From: Treponema sp.
GTDB taxonomy: Bacteria > Spirochaetota > Spirochaetia > Treponematales > Breznakiellaceae
Length of the DNA: 6,144 nt
Reading direction: 5' to 3'
NCBI GenBank assembly: GCA_031284195.1
Contig: JAITAI010000260.1
Location: 1-6,144, forward strand
In this document: positions 1-6,024 of the stretch, piece by piece
Layout: every line of letters begins with the position of its first letter
How positions within the stretch are numbered: position 1 is the first letter of the stretch
Position numbers and translations under genes: made by a program
The notes under the pieces: generated by a model
What the model saw: the letters and a program-made list of their open reading frames with translations, nothing else
Told to the model about the DNA's origin: nothing
Databases searched by the model: none

Positions 1-38
1 AGGAACATTCCCCGGTGGGTTTTCTATGCCGTTTGTGA

Positions 39-67
39 TTGACCAAGACCTGGCATCCTTATAGTAT
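39..67 (+). promoter_or_regulatory. Sigma-70-type promoter of fba
   Basis: A -35 box TTGACC (39-44) and a -10 box TAGTAT (62-67) are separated by exactly 17 nt. Each matches the bacterial housekeeping consensus at most positions. Transcription would start near 74, leaving a short leader of about 20 nt before the fba start. This suggests fba is transcribed on its own from here. The assignment comes from motif matching only. Confidence 0.6.
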
Positions 68-84
68 TAAGTATAGCCATTTTT

Positions 85-90
85 AAGGAG
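85..90 (+). promoter_or_regulatory. Ribosome binding site of fba
   Basis: AAGGAG lies 5 nt before the ATG at 96. It fixes the start of the aldolase. Confidence 0.75.
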
Positions 91-95
91 TTTAT

Positions 96-1094
96 ATGAC
101 GAGTTATACTGAATTGGGCCTGGTCAATACCGTGGCTCTATTCCAGAAAGCGGTAAAGGGCGGCTATGCAATACCAGCGTATAATTTTAACAATTTGGAA
201 CAATTACAGGCCATTATCCAGGCCTGTGTGGAAACAAAATCCCCGGTGATTCTCCAGGTTTCTGCAGGGGCCCGGAAATATGCCAATCAGAACCTGCTGA
301 AGAACATGGCCAAGGGAGCAGTGGAATATGCCCACGAACTGGGTTACGACATTCCCATCGTACTGCACCTGGATCATGGAGATAGTTTCGAACTTTGTAA
401 GGATTGCATTGAAACCGGTTTTTCTTCGGTTATGATCGACGGTTCCCATCTTTCTTTTGCAGAGAATGTGGCCCTGACCAAGAAGGTTTGTGAATTTGCC
501 CATTCCCGAAAGGATTACGTGTCCGTAGAAGGAGAACTGGGGGTCCTGGCAGGGGTGGAGGATGAAGTCTCGGCAGAGCATAGCCATTACACCCAGCCTG
601 AAGAGGTACAGCAATTCCTCAATGGAACCGGGGTGGATTCTCTGGCCATTTCCATTGGTACCAGCCACGGCCGGGCTAAATTTAAACCGGAACAATGCAC
701 CAAAGATGCCAATGGGATTCTCATCCCCCCTCCTTTGCGGTTCGACATCTTGGAAGCTATTGAAAAGCACATCCCCGGCTTTCCCATTGTGCTCCACGGT
801 TCTTCTTCAGTACCCATTGAATATGTGCAGCTAATCGAAAAATACGGGGGCAAACTGAGCGATTCGGTAGGTATTCCTGAAGATCAGCTTCGGCGGGCTG
901 CCAAGAGTGCGGTTTGTAAGATCAATATTGACTCTGACGGACGGCTGGCCATGACCGCCTTGATCCGTAAGGTTTTGGCGGAAAAACCTGATGAGTTTGA
1001 TCCCCGCAAATACCTAGGACCTGCTCGGGATGAGCTAAAAAAGCTCTATTCCCATAAAAATATCAACGTACTGGGCTCTGCAGGTAAAGCCTAG
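96..1094 (+). CDS. fba: Class II fructose-1,6-bisphosphate aldolase
   Basis: This cytoplasmic, metal-dependent aldolase cleaves fructose-1,6-bisphosphate into dihydroxyacetone phosphate and glyceraldehyde-3-phosphate, in glycolysis and gluconeogenesis. The 332-aa protein is a full-length TIM barrel. Residues 91-96 (HLDHGD) hold the catalytic Asp93 and the first zinc ligand His94. VEGELG (144-149) carries conserved acidic residues. His191 in GTSHG and His234 in LHGSS are the expected remaining zinc ligands. INID (276-279) belongs to the substrate phosphate-binding end. An extra segment around 252-270 (GGKLSDSVGIPEDQ) marks the longer variant of about 330 aa seen in spirochaetes and clostridia. 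The start is supported by an AAGGAG site and an upstream promoter. The gene faces paaK convergently and seems monocistronic. Family assignment is firm. Closely related tagatose-bisphosphate aldolases exist, but the long form argues for the glycolytic enzyme. Confidence 0.95.
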   Translation: MTSYTELGLVNTVALFQKAVKGGYAIPAYNFNNLEQLQAIIQACVETKSPVILQVSAGARKYANQNLLKNMAKGAVEYAHELGYDIPIVLHLDHGDSFELCKDCIETGFSSVMIDGSHLSFAENVALTKKVCEFAHSRKDYVSVEGELGVLAGVEDEVSAEHSHYTQPEEVQQFLNGTGVDSLAISIGTSHGRAKFKPEQCTKDANGILIPPPLRFDILEAIEKHIPGFPIVLHGSSSVPIEYVQLIEKYGGKLSDSVGIPEDQLRRAAKSAVCKINIDSDGRLAMTALIRKVLAEKPDEFDPRKYLGPARDELKKLYSHKNINVLGSAGKA

Positions 1095-1116
1095 CATGAA
1101 ACTTTCGGGGTGAAGC

Positions 1117-1145
1117 GGAGGGGCTGGCCCCTCCCCCATGCTTTT
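1117..1145. terminator. Hairpin between convergent fba and paaK, probable terminator
   Basis: A perfect 7-bp G+C stem, GGAGGGG (1117-1123) with CCCCTCC (1128-1134), has a 4-nt loop and starts 22 nt after the fba stop. On the plus strand a short T-run (1142-1145) follows 7 nt later, further away than in a canonical intrinsic terminator. On the minus strand no T-run follows. It may stop transcripts from both converging genes, although its efficiency is uncertain. Confidence 0.5.
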
Positions 1146-1181
1146 ATAGTAAGTCCTGAAAAGTAGGGCTCATTCCCCGCT

Positions 1182-2492
1182 TTACCCTTTGGGACGTTGA
1201 TCCAGTACCCGGCTTGCCTTGCCTTCAGATATTGGCAGGCTCCCCTGCTGTTGAAGCTCCACCCGAGGATTGATAGTGATGGATGCCTGGAGGGTTTTAC
1301 GGATCCGTTCCTTGAGGGCATTCAAAGGCCGGGTATCATCCATGAAAACCTCGGGGCCTATTTCGGTCTTGACCGTGAGCCGGTCTAATACCCCTTCTTT
1401 CTCCACCAAGATGAGATAGTTGTTTCCTACCTCCTTCATAGCCATAATGACCTCTTCGATCTGGCTGGGGAAGAGGTTTACCCCGTTAATGATGAGCATA
1501 TCATCGGTACGGCCGGTAATACGACGGAGCCTGCGGTGGGTTCTGCTGCAAGGACAAGGCTCTGTATAAAAGCCGCTCAGATCCCGGGTCCGGTAACGCA
1601 GCATAGGCGTGGCCTCCCGGCACAGACACGTAAGGACCAATTCCCCGGTTTCCCCATCTGGGACCGGTTCCAAGGTCTCGGGGTTTACGATTTCCCCCAG
1701 ATAACCGTCTTCCCAGAGGTGCAGACCGTTCTTGGCCTGGCATTCAAAGGCAACTCCTGGACCGTTCATCTCCGAAAGACCGTAGGAATTGTACACGTCA
1801 ATAGTGAGGAGTTCCTCAATACGTTTCCTCGTATCCTCTGAATAAGGCTCTGCTCCGGCAAAGGCCCGGGTGAGCTTGAGCTGTTCCCGGCGCACCCCCT
1901 CTTCCTGCATCTGAGCTTGTACATGGAGCAGAAAGCTCGGAGTGGCATGGACCACGGTAGTACCAAAGTCCTGCATCAGCTTAAACTGCCGGGTAGTGTT
2001 TCCTGAACCTGAAGGGATCACCAACATCCCCACCTCTTCGCCCCCAAAATGGAAGCCCAAACCCCCGGTAAAAAGCCCGTAGGTGATCATGTTCTGGAAC
2101 ACATCGGTTTTGTTACACCCCGTAGCGTAGATGGAACGGGCCACAAAAGTAGTCCAGCGGCGAATATCCCCTTTACTAAAGTAAATCGTGGTGGGCGTTC
2201 CTGTGGTGCCGCTGGATGCATGGAGCCGAACTACCTCATCCTTGGGAATACTGAGAAACCCGTAGGGAAAACCTGCACGGAGGTCCCCTTTTGTGGTAAA
2301 GGGAATCCGCCTTACATCCTCAAGACCCTTGATGTCAGCGTCGTTGCGGATACCCACAGAGGAAAGCCGCTCCCGGTAAAAGGGGGTCCGCAGCGCCTGG
2401 GCTACCACGGCCTTGAGCTGGGTAAGCTGATAGGCTTCCAAAGCGGAACGCTCCAGGGTTTCCATCTCCTTATTCCAGTACTGATAGATCAC
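1182..2492 (-). CDS. paaK: Phenylacetate-CoA ligase (aryl-acid:CoA ligase, AMP-forming)
   Basis: This adenylate-forming enzyme converts phenylacetate or related aryl acids, ATP and CoA into aryl-CoA, AMP and PPi in the cytoplasm. The 436-aa length is normal for PaaK. Visible motifs are the ATP-binding loop SSGTTGTPT (93-101), the adenylation motif YGLSE (237-241), YRTRD (300-304), the hinge GRTDD (327-331), INGVNLFPSQIEE (335-347) and the C-terminal ISEGKASRV with probable catalytic Lys425. A Cys-rich stretch PCPCSRTHRR (312-321) is typical of the family. The start is GTG at 2492. It is supported by AAAGGAG 7 nt upstream and by family-like N-terminal residues (YQYWNKEME). The GTG overlaps the iorB stop as GTGA, so the two genes are probably translationally coupled. 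Pairing with IorB suggests substrates derived from aromatic amino acids (phenylacetate, indoleacetate, hydroxyphenylacetate). The exact substrate cannot be read from sequence. Confidence 0.92.
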   Translation of the reverse strand: MIYQYWNKEMETLERSALEAYQLTQLKAVVAQALRTPFYRERLSSVGIRNDADIKGLEDVRRIPFTTKGDLRAGFPYGFLSIPKDEVVRLHASSGTTGTPTTIYFSKGDIRRWTTFVARSIYATGCNKTDVFQNMITYGLFTGGLGFHFGGEEVGMLVIPSGSGNTTRQFKLMQDFGTTVVHATPSFLLHVQAQMQEEGVRREQLKLTRAFAGAEPYSEDTRKRIEELLTIDVYNSYGLSEMNGPGVAFECQAKNGLHLWEDGYLGEIVNPETLEPVPDGETGELVLTCLCREATPMLRYRTRDLSGFYTEPCPCSRTHRRLRRITGRTDDMLIINGVNLFPSQIEEVIMAMKEVGNNYLILVEKEGVLDRLTVKTEIGPEVFMDDTRPLNALKERIRKTLQASITINPRVELQQQGSLPISEGKASRVLDQRPKG

Positions 2493-3076
2493 CGAGGGTC
2501 TCCTTTGGCAGTTGCGCCTCGTCCCAGGTGAAAGGCCCGCAGATTAGCTTCTCTCAGGGCCGGTTCTTTGGAGGCAAACAAGGCCGCGATGGTATGTTCC
2601 AGGGTTTCTGCAGAAACCGGTAGAAACGGGGAAGCAGCGCCTACCATGACCATATTCACCGCCTTGGAAAGGCCTGCTTCTTTAGCCAGTCGTGCCGCCG
2701 GGGTCAGGCGGTACTGGGGGAAACCCGCCATAGCCTGATAAATGCGATCGATCTCAGGGTAATCGGGTATATTGACCCAGGGTTCCGCAGCGCTTACCAG
2801 GACCCCTGCCGGGGAAAGCCAGGAAGCGTAGCGGAGGCTTTCCAAGGGTTCCATGGCAATGATGAGGTCTGCTTCACCTTGGGGTACAAGGTCTGAAAAG
2901 ATCCGCCTTTCAGCGATGCGAAGGTGTGCCAACACCGCTCCCCCTCGCTGGGCCATACCATGCACCTCGGATTGACGTACTGATAAGGTTTCTGTAACTG
3001 CTGCCTGGGCAATGATGGCGGCAATGGAGAGTACCCCCTGTCCCCCGACCCCGGCGAGGATAATGTCTGTTTTCAT
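2489..3076 (-). CDS. iorB: Indolepyruvate:ferredoxin oxidoreductase, beta subunit
   Basis: IorB is the small subunit of an oxygen-sensitive enzyme that oxidatively decarboxylates aryl pyruvates to aryl-acetyl-CoA and reduces ferredoxin. It belongs to the pyruvate/ketoisovalerate oxidoreductase gamma-domain family. The 195-aa protein starts with MKTDIILAGVGGQGV, whose GVGGQGV loop (9-15) is a family hallmark. It continues with SEVHGMAQRGGAV (36-48), also strongly conserved. The length is typical. The ATG at 3076 is chosen over an in-frame ATG 24 codons upstream because AAAGGAG lies 7 nt before it and the family N-terminus begins there. The large IorA subunit, with the TPP site and [4Fe-4S] clusters, would normally be encoded next to it, often just upstream. 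Here the upstream neighbour is thiI, so IorA must come from elsewhere if the enzyme is functional. The gene overlaps paaK by 4 nt. Confidence 0.9.
   Translation of the reverse strand: MKTDIILAGVGGQGVLSIAAIIAQAAVTETLSVRQSEVHGMAQRGGAVLAHLRIAERRIFSDLVPQGEADLIIAMEPLESLRYASWLSPAGVLVSAAEPWVNIPDYPEIDRIYQAMAGFPQYRLTPAARLAKEAGLSKAVNMVMVGAASPFLPVSAETLEHTIAALFASKEPALREANLRAFHLGRGATAKGDPR
2500..2506 (-). promoter_or_regulatory. Ribosome binding site of paaK, supports the GTG start
   Basis: The minus strand reads AAAGGAG, 7 nt before the GTG at 2492. The site lies inside the last codons of iorB. It has the same core and spacing as the iorB site, which supports GTG as the true paaK start. Confidence 0.75.
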
Positions 3077-3083
3077 ACCTGGG

Positions 3084-3090
3084 CTCCTTT
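3084..3090 (-). promoter_or_regulatory. Ribosome binding site of iorB, decides the start
   Basis: The minus strand reads AAAGGAG, 7 nt before the ATG at 3076. The longer in-frame ORF starting at 3148 has no comparable site and would read through this one. Start 3076 is therefore preferred. Confidence 0.8.
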
Positions 3091-3116
3091 TATACCACCT
3101 TACCGGTATTTTTTTG

Positions 3117-3152
3117 CTTGTACAAGGCAGGTCCTCAGGACCTTGCAAGGCC
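3117..3152 (-). promoter_or_regulatory. Cluster of overlapping palindromes in the iorB leader
   Basis: Three dyads are packed into 36 nt: CTTGTACAAG (3117-3126, perfect), AGGTCC-TCA-GGACCT (3129-3143, 6-bp arms) and CCTTGCAAGG (3141-3150, perfect, extendable to 16 bp with one mismatch). All reuse the CCTTG/CAAGG core, so the arms could pair in mutually exclusive ways. On the minus strand a run of seven A follows rather than T, so this is not a standard intrinsic terminator for thiI. It may be a leader structure or a protein-binding site controlling iorB-paaK. The function is inferred from position alone. Confidence 0.4.
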
Positions 3153-3171
3153 CAAAGGCTGAAGTATGCTT

Positions 3172-3200
3172 CCTATAAAGCTCCGGTATGAGATGGACAA
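3172..3200 (-). promoter_or_regulatory. Candidate promoter of iorB-paaK
   Basis: On the minus strand, TTGTCC (3200-3195) and TATAGG (3177-3172) are separated by 17 nt. Each matches consensus at 4 of 6 positions. Transcription would start near 3165 and give a leader of about 90 nt that contains the palindrome cluster. The 201-bp gap after thiI makes a separate promoter for iorB plausible. Read-through from thiI cannot be excluded. Confidence 0.35.
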
Positions 3201-3268
3201 GGCCCATTCTAGCCTCGGTGAAGCCTTACCCCTGCCTTGGTAAAGGCCCACTCCAACCTAGCGTGAAG
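3199..3268. repeat. Imperfect direct repeat downstream of thiI
   Basis: Segment 3199-3223 and segment 3243-3268 align with 21 identities over 26 columns and one gap. Both start with AAGGCCCA and end with GTGAAG, and the copies are 44 nt apart. A third AAGGCCCA occurs at 3147-3154 without the rest of the unit. The repeats lie wholly in the noncoding gap between thiI and iorB. They may be a decayed small duplication. No function is visible. Confidence 0.45.
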
Positions 3269-3277
3269 GTATAAAAC

Positions 3278-4447
3278 TTAGGGCCTATAAAAACCGCAGG
3301 TTTCCATGACCCGTTCCTGAAGGGCTTCTTCAATAAGAGTGCCCAGTTCAAGTTGTTCATAACGCTGCCGGGCTTCTGCAGGATCCCCCCGTAAGATGGG
3401 GTGGGGAGGGCTAAAAAGGACGCAACAGTCCTCATAGGGCAGAATGGAGGTTTGGTAAGTGCCGATCCTTTCTGCAAGGCGGATGATCTGATCTTTATCC
3501 ATACCGATGAGAGGCCGGAGGACCGGCAGTCTGACCAGGCTTTCGGTACAACTAATGTTTTCAATGGTTTGGCTTGCCACCTGGGAGAGGCTTTCCCCGG
3601 TGATAAGGCACTTGTCCCCTCGGTATCGGGCGAGCTTTTCCGCTCCTTCCATCATGGCCATCCGGAGCAGCACCGTACGCCACGGCTCAGGGGCACAGGC
3701 TTGGATCTGCTGCTGCACCGGGGTAAGGCTCAGGGTATAGAGCCGGATTCCCAGGGAATACCTGCCCACTTGTGCTGCCAGGTCTCGAACCTTTTGGCGG
3801 GCCTGGTCAGAGGTGTAGGGATAGGCATGGAAGTACACCGCATCCAGACCCATACCCCGGGAGGCCATCATATACCCGGCCACCGGAGAATCAATGCCCC
3901 CGGAAAGTAGGAGCAGTCCCCGTCCCGCAGTCCCTACGGGGAGCCCTCGTAGGCCCTTCCGGGCAGTTCCGTAGATATAGGCCTTTTCCCGGATTTCAAC
4001 CTCAATCACCGCTTCGGGCCTATGGACATCGACCTGTAAACCTGGTACTTCCCGTAACACTGCGGCCCCCCCCTCGCTCCGTAACCCGTAAGAGTCCAGA
4101 GGAAAACGCTTATCTGTCCTGCGGGCCTCGATCTTAAAGGTCCGTATCCCCTGGGCAAAGAGTTCCTGGGCTTCGGTAACACAGGCCCGAAGCACTGCTT
4201 CTGGGGTTTTCTCCTCAATCCTAGTTTTAGCCCAACCAGCTATGCCCAAAAGATGCGCCAGCCCATGCTCCACTTGTTCCTCAGCTGCCTCAGGACAATG
4301 CACCAAAAACCGCCCGTTAGTCATCTCCAACTTCGCCCCGCTTCCCTGGAACATGGTCAAGCAGTTCCGCTTCAGGATATGTTCAAAACCCTTCCGGTTT
4401 TCCCCTTTGAGGGTGAGCTCTCCCAGTTTTAACAAATAGGTACTCAT
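3278..4447 (-). CDS. thiI: tRNA 4-thiouridine synthetase ThiI, lacking a rhodanese domain
   Basis: ThiI adenylates U8 of tRNAs and replaces its oxygen with sulfur to make 4-thiouridine. In some bacteria it also feeds sulfur into thiazole synthesis. The 389-aa protein shows an N-terminal ferredoxin-like region (about 1-60), a THUMP RNA-binding region (about 60-165) and a PP-loop ATPase domain. The last contains SGGIDSP (182-188), GESLSQVASQT (284-294) and the Cys pair PYEDCC (337-342), which includes the position of the catalytic cysteine. It ends at Pro389 with no C-terminal rhodanese domain, which the E. coli enzyme (about 480 aa) has. The start is 1 nt after the stop of the upstream desulfurase, with only a weak G-rich site, so translation is probably coupled. 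The family call is firm. A role in thiamine synthesis is doubtful without the rhodanese domain. Confidence 0.95.
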   Translation of the reverse strand: MSTYLLKLGELTLKGENRKGFEHILKRNCLTMFQGSGAKLEMTNGRFLVHCPEAAEEQVEHGLAHLLGIAGWAKTRIEEKTPEAVLRACVTEAQELFAQGIRTFKIEARRTDKRFPLDSYGLRSEGGAAVLREVPGLQVDVHRPEAVIEVEIREKAYIYGTARKGLRGLPVGTAGRGLLLLSGGIDSPVAGYMMASRGMGLDAVYFHAYPYTSDQARQKVRDLAAQVGRYSLGIRLYTLSLTPVQQQIQACAPEPWRTVLLRMAMMEGAEKLARYRGDKCLITGESLSQVASQTIENISCTESLVRLPVLRPLIGMDKDQIIRLAERIGTYQTSILPYEDCCVLFSPPHPILRGDPAEARQRYEQLELGTLIEEALQERVMETCGFYRP

Positions 4448-4448
4448 C

Positions 4449-5672
4449 TTACCCCGCTTTTCCCGGGTTTCCTGGGAACAGGACGAGGACCTCCCGGATG
4501 GTTTCCAGTAAGGACCCTATATCTTCCGGCGTGGTACCCCAGCCCTGGGAAATGCGGATCCCCGCTAAGCTGGCTTGTTTATCCAGTCCCATAGCTGTAA
4601 GCACCGGACGATCCGCACGGCCAGAGGAACAGGCAGAGCCAGTGGAAACCGCACATCCCCGCTCATCCAAGGCTCGGACCATAACCTCTCCGGGGATACC
4701 CTTGAAACCCACCTGGAGAATATAGGGGGAAAACCGGATATCCGCCTCTCCCCGATCCTGAGGAATGAGAAAACACCCAGGCAGGGTTCTCAAGCCGCGA
4801 ATGAGCTGGATAAAACGCTCAGTGGCTTTTTCATATTCAGCGGCAAGCTGCTGAGGGACTGCCCGGGATTCCAGACAAGATGCCAGGGCCAGGGCTCCAG
4901 CAATAGACTCGGTTCCAGGACGGATGCCCCTTTCCTGACCCCCACCGGTATAGAGGGGCTCTAGGGGCTTACGAAGGTAGAGAAGCCCGATACCTCGGGG
5001 GCCTCCTAGCTTATGGGCGCTTATGGATGCAGAGTCCAAGTCCCATGCGGTTATGTCCAGGGGAATCTTACCCACGGCTTGCACCAAGTCGCTATGCACA
5101 TGAATAGGGGCTCCTCCCCGGGTTCTGATGCGTTTGACCAGGCCAGGGATATCCATGACCGAACCGGTTTCGTTATTCACCCCCATGATCGCCACAAATC
5201 GAGGTTCCGTTCTTTTCCCTGGAGTTTCCATTCTTTCTACTTTTTCTAACGCTTTTTCCAAGCGGCTCGGGCTCACCCGGCCGTCTTGTTCCACCCCAAT
5301 CAGGGCAATCTGCTTTCCCAGCCGCTCAAGAACCAGACAATTCTCCCGTACTGAGGGATGCTCCACCGCAGAAAACAGGATCCCCGGACTGGGTTTTCGC
5401 AGGGCCAGGGAATGTAAGACCAAGGCATTTGATTCAGTCCCCCCGGAGGTAAAATAGAGCTGCTTGGGATCAAGCCCTAATACCGCGGCGCAACGGGTGC
5501 GGGCATCTTCCAGCAAAGCTCGTGCACAGCGGCCCTCATAATGGAGGGAAGAGGGATTTCCAAAGGCATTGAGGCTCTGGGGATAGGATAGGGTAGGGAT
5601 GGCCGTAGCAGCCCAATCAAAATAACGCCGGCTCCTTCCCGGACTGGGAGAACTGGGGAAAAAAGGCTCCAT
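4449..5672 (-). CDS. Cysteine desulfurase, NifS/IscS type, probable sulfur donor to ThiI
   Basis: This PLP enzyme converts L-cysteine to alanine and leaves a persulfide on an active-site cysteine. In the 407-aa protein the visible motifs are FGNPSSLH (37-44), SGGTES (76-81), AVEHPS (102-107, with His105 stacking on PLP), GVNNETG (164-170), HSDLVQ (193-198), SAHK with PLP-lysine Lys221, RPGTES (251-256) and STGSACSSG with catalytic Cys348. The long Cys loop marks group I (NifS/IscS). An in-frame TGA three codons upstream forces the ATG at 5672, although no good ribosome binding site precedes it. Two oddities are visible. The N-terminal motif is FDWAATAIP where LDNAATTP is usual, and the stretch from it to FGNPSS is about ten residues shorter than in typical NifS. 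Pairing with a rhodanese-less thiI resembles NifZ of Bacillus, so a dedicated tRNA-thiolation role is likely. A general Fe-S assembly role cannot be excluded. Confidence 0.92.
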   Translation of the reverse strand: MEPFFPSSPSPGRSRRYFDWAATAIPTLSYPQSLNAFGNPSSLHYEGRCARALLEDARTRCAAVLGLDPKQLYFTSGGTESNALVLHSLALRKPSPGILFSAVEHPSVRENCLVLERLGKQIALIGVEQDGRVSPSRLEKALEKVERMETPGKRTEPRFVAIMGVNNETGSVMDIPGLVKRIRTRGGAPIHVHSDLVQAVGKIPLDITAWDLDSASISAHKLGGPRGIGLLYLRKPLEPLYTGGGQERGIRPGTESIAGALALASCLESRAVPQQLAAEYEKATERFIQLIRGLRTLPGCFLIPQDRGEADIRFSPYILQVGFKGIPGEVMVRALDERGCAVSTGSACSSGRADRPVLTAMGLDKQASLAGIRISQGWGTTPEDIGSLLETIREVLVLFPGNPGKAG

Positions 5673-5771
5673 AAGGTATCATATCCACAAAAAACCCTTC
5701 CAAGCAAGTATCATCCTGTTCTAATCCAGAGATCCTCCATTTAAACATGGTCATCCCCGACGCACCCTCCA

Positions 5772-5798
5772 TATATACCACCTCGCTTGCGGTATATA
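5772..5798. promoter_or_regulatory. Inverted repeat TATATACC-N11-GGTATATA, probable operator or leader hairpin
   Basis: Two perfect 8-nt arms (5772-5779 and 5791-5798) flank an 11-nt spacer. Their centres are 19 bp apart, close to two helical turns, as expected for a dimeric helix-turn-helix regulator. Further complementary segments, CCCTC (5765-5769) and GAGGG (5804-5808), lie outside across unequal gaps, so the transcribed strand could also fold into a longer hairpin. The element lies about 100 nt upstream of the desulfurase start. The regulator is not identifiable from this window. Confidence 0.5.
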
Positions 5799-5854
5799 CG
5801 AAAGAGGGCGCCTATAATGTAGTTATGCGACATTTGCCCTAAAATTGGTTGAAA

Positions 5855-5881
5855 ATTATAAAATAAAAAATCTATTGACAA
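5855..5881 (-). promoter_or_regulatory. Candidate promoter of the cysteine desulfurase-thiI operon
   Basis: On the minus strand, TTGTCA (5881-5876, 5 of 6 consensus) and a perfect TATAAT (5860-5855) are separated by 15 nt, which is shorter than optimal. It would produce a leader of about 175 nt that includes the inverted repeat at 5772-5798. Its -35 box overlaps the -35 box of the plus-strand promoter, so the two could interfere. AT-rich DNA often gives chance matches, so this is tentative. Confidence 0.3.
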
Positions 5882-5903
5882 AATGCAGGAAAATAAATAG
5901 AAT
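5875..5903 (+). promoter_or_regulatory. Strong sigma-70-type promoter of the right-hand gene
   Basis: A perfect -35 TTGACA (5875-5880) and a -10 TAGAAT (5898-5903, 5 of 6) have the ideal 17-nt spacer. The start of transcription would be near 5910, giving a leader of about 120 nt before the ATG at 6032. This is the best promoter match in the window. Confidence 0.65.
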
Positions 5904-5946
5904 CATATAAAATGTTCTGTAATTAGTCTTGAAGTAGGATCATACG

Positions 5947-5970
5947 ATGACGAGCCTTACTAACTTGTAA
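5947..5970 (+). CDS. Possible seven-codon leader ORF (MTSLTNL)
   Basis: ATG at 5947 and TAA at 5968-5970 enclose seven codons. AGGAT (5936-5940) sits 6 nt before the ATG, a workable ribosome binding site. The ORF lies inside the predicted leader of the gene at 6032. A 7-bp complementary pair, TCTTGAA (5928-5934) with TTCAAGA (5991-5997), encloses it. No run of a single regulatory amino acid is present, so it is not a classic attenuation peptide. It may be chance. Confidence 0.2.
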   Translation: MTSLTNL

Positions 5971-6019
5971 TTGGAGTATTAAAAAAGTATTTCAAGAAGC
6001 ATGGTTTAAATAACCAAAT

Positions 6020-6024
6020 AGGAG
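6020..6024 (+). promoter_or_regulatory. Ribosome binding site of the right-hand gene
   Basis: AGGAG lies 7 nt before the ATG at 6032. It supports that start. Confidence 0.7.

Noticed and set aside
1..42. Plus-strand open frame ending in TGA at 40-42, possibly the tail of an upstream gene
   Set aside because: Thirteen codons are too few to recognise anything, and the TGA overlaps the fba -35 box. It cannot be supported from this window.
204..797. Long minus-strand open frame opposite fba
   Set aside because: It lies antisense to a fully conserved aldolase and shows no family motifs. It is a shadow of fba codon usage.
3077..3148. Longer iorB version starting at 3148
   Set aside because: The extra 24 residues are unlike the family N-terminus, lie over the palindrome cluster and lack a ribosome binding site. 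AAAGGAG points to 3076.
5617..5754. Minus-strand ORF of 45 codons (starts MTMFKWRISG) upstream of and overlapping the desulfurase
   Set aside because: It overlaps the desulfurase start by 56 nt in another frame, its nearest purine-rich site is badly spaced, and the protein resembles no family I know. It is most likely a chance ORF.
5787..5818. Plus-strand TATAAT at 5813-5818 with TTGCGG upstream, as a second promoter
   Set aside because: The spacing is 20 nt, too long for a standard promoter, and the -35 box lies inside the inverted repeat. The 5875-5903 promoter is much better.
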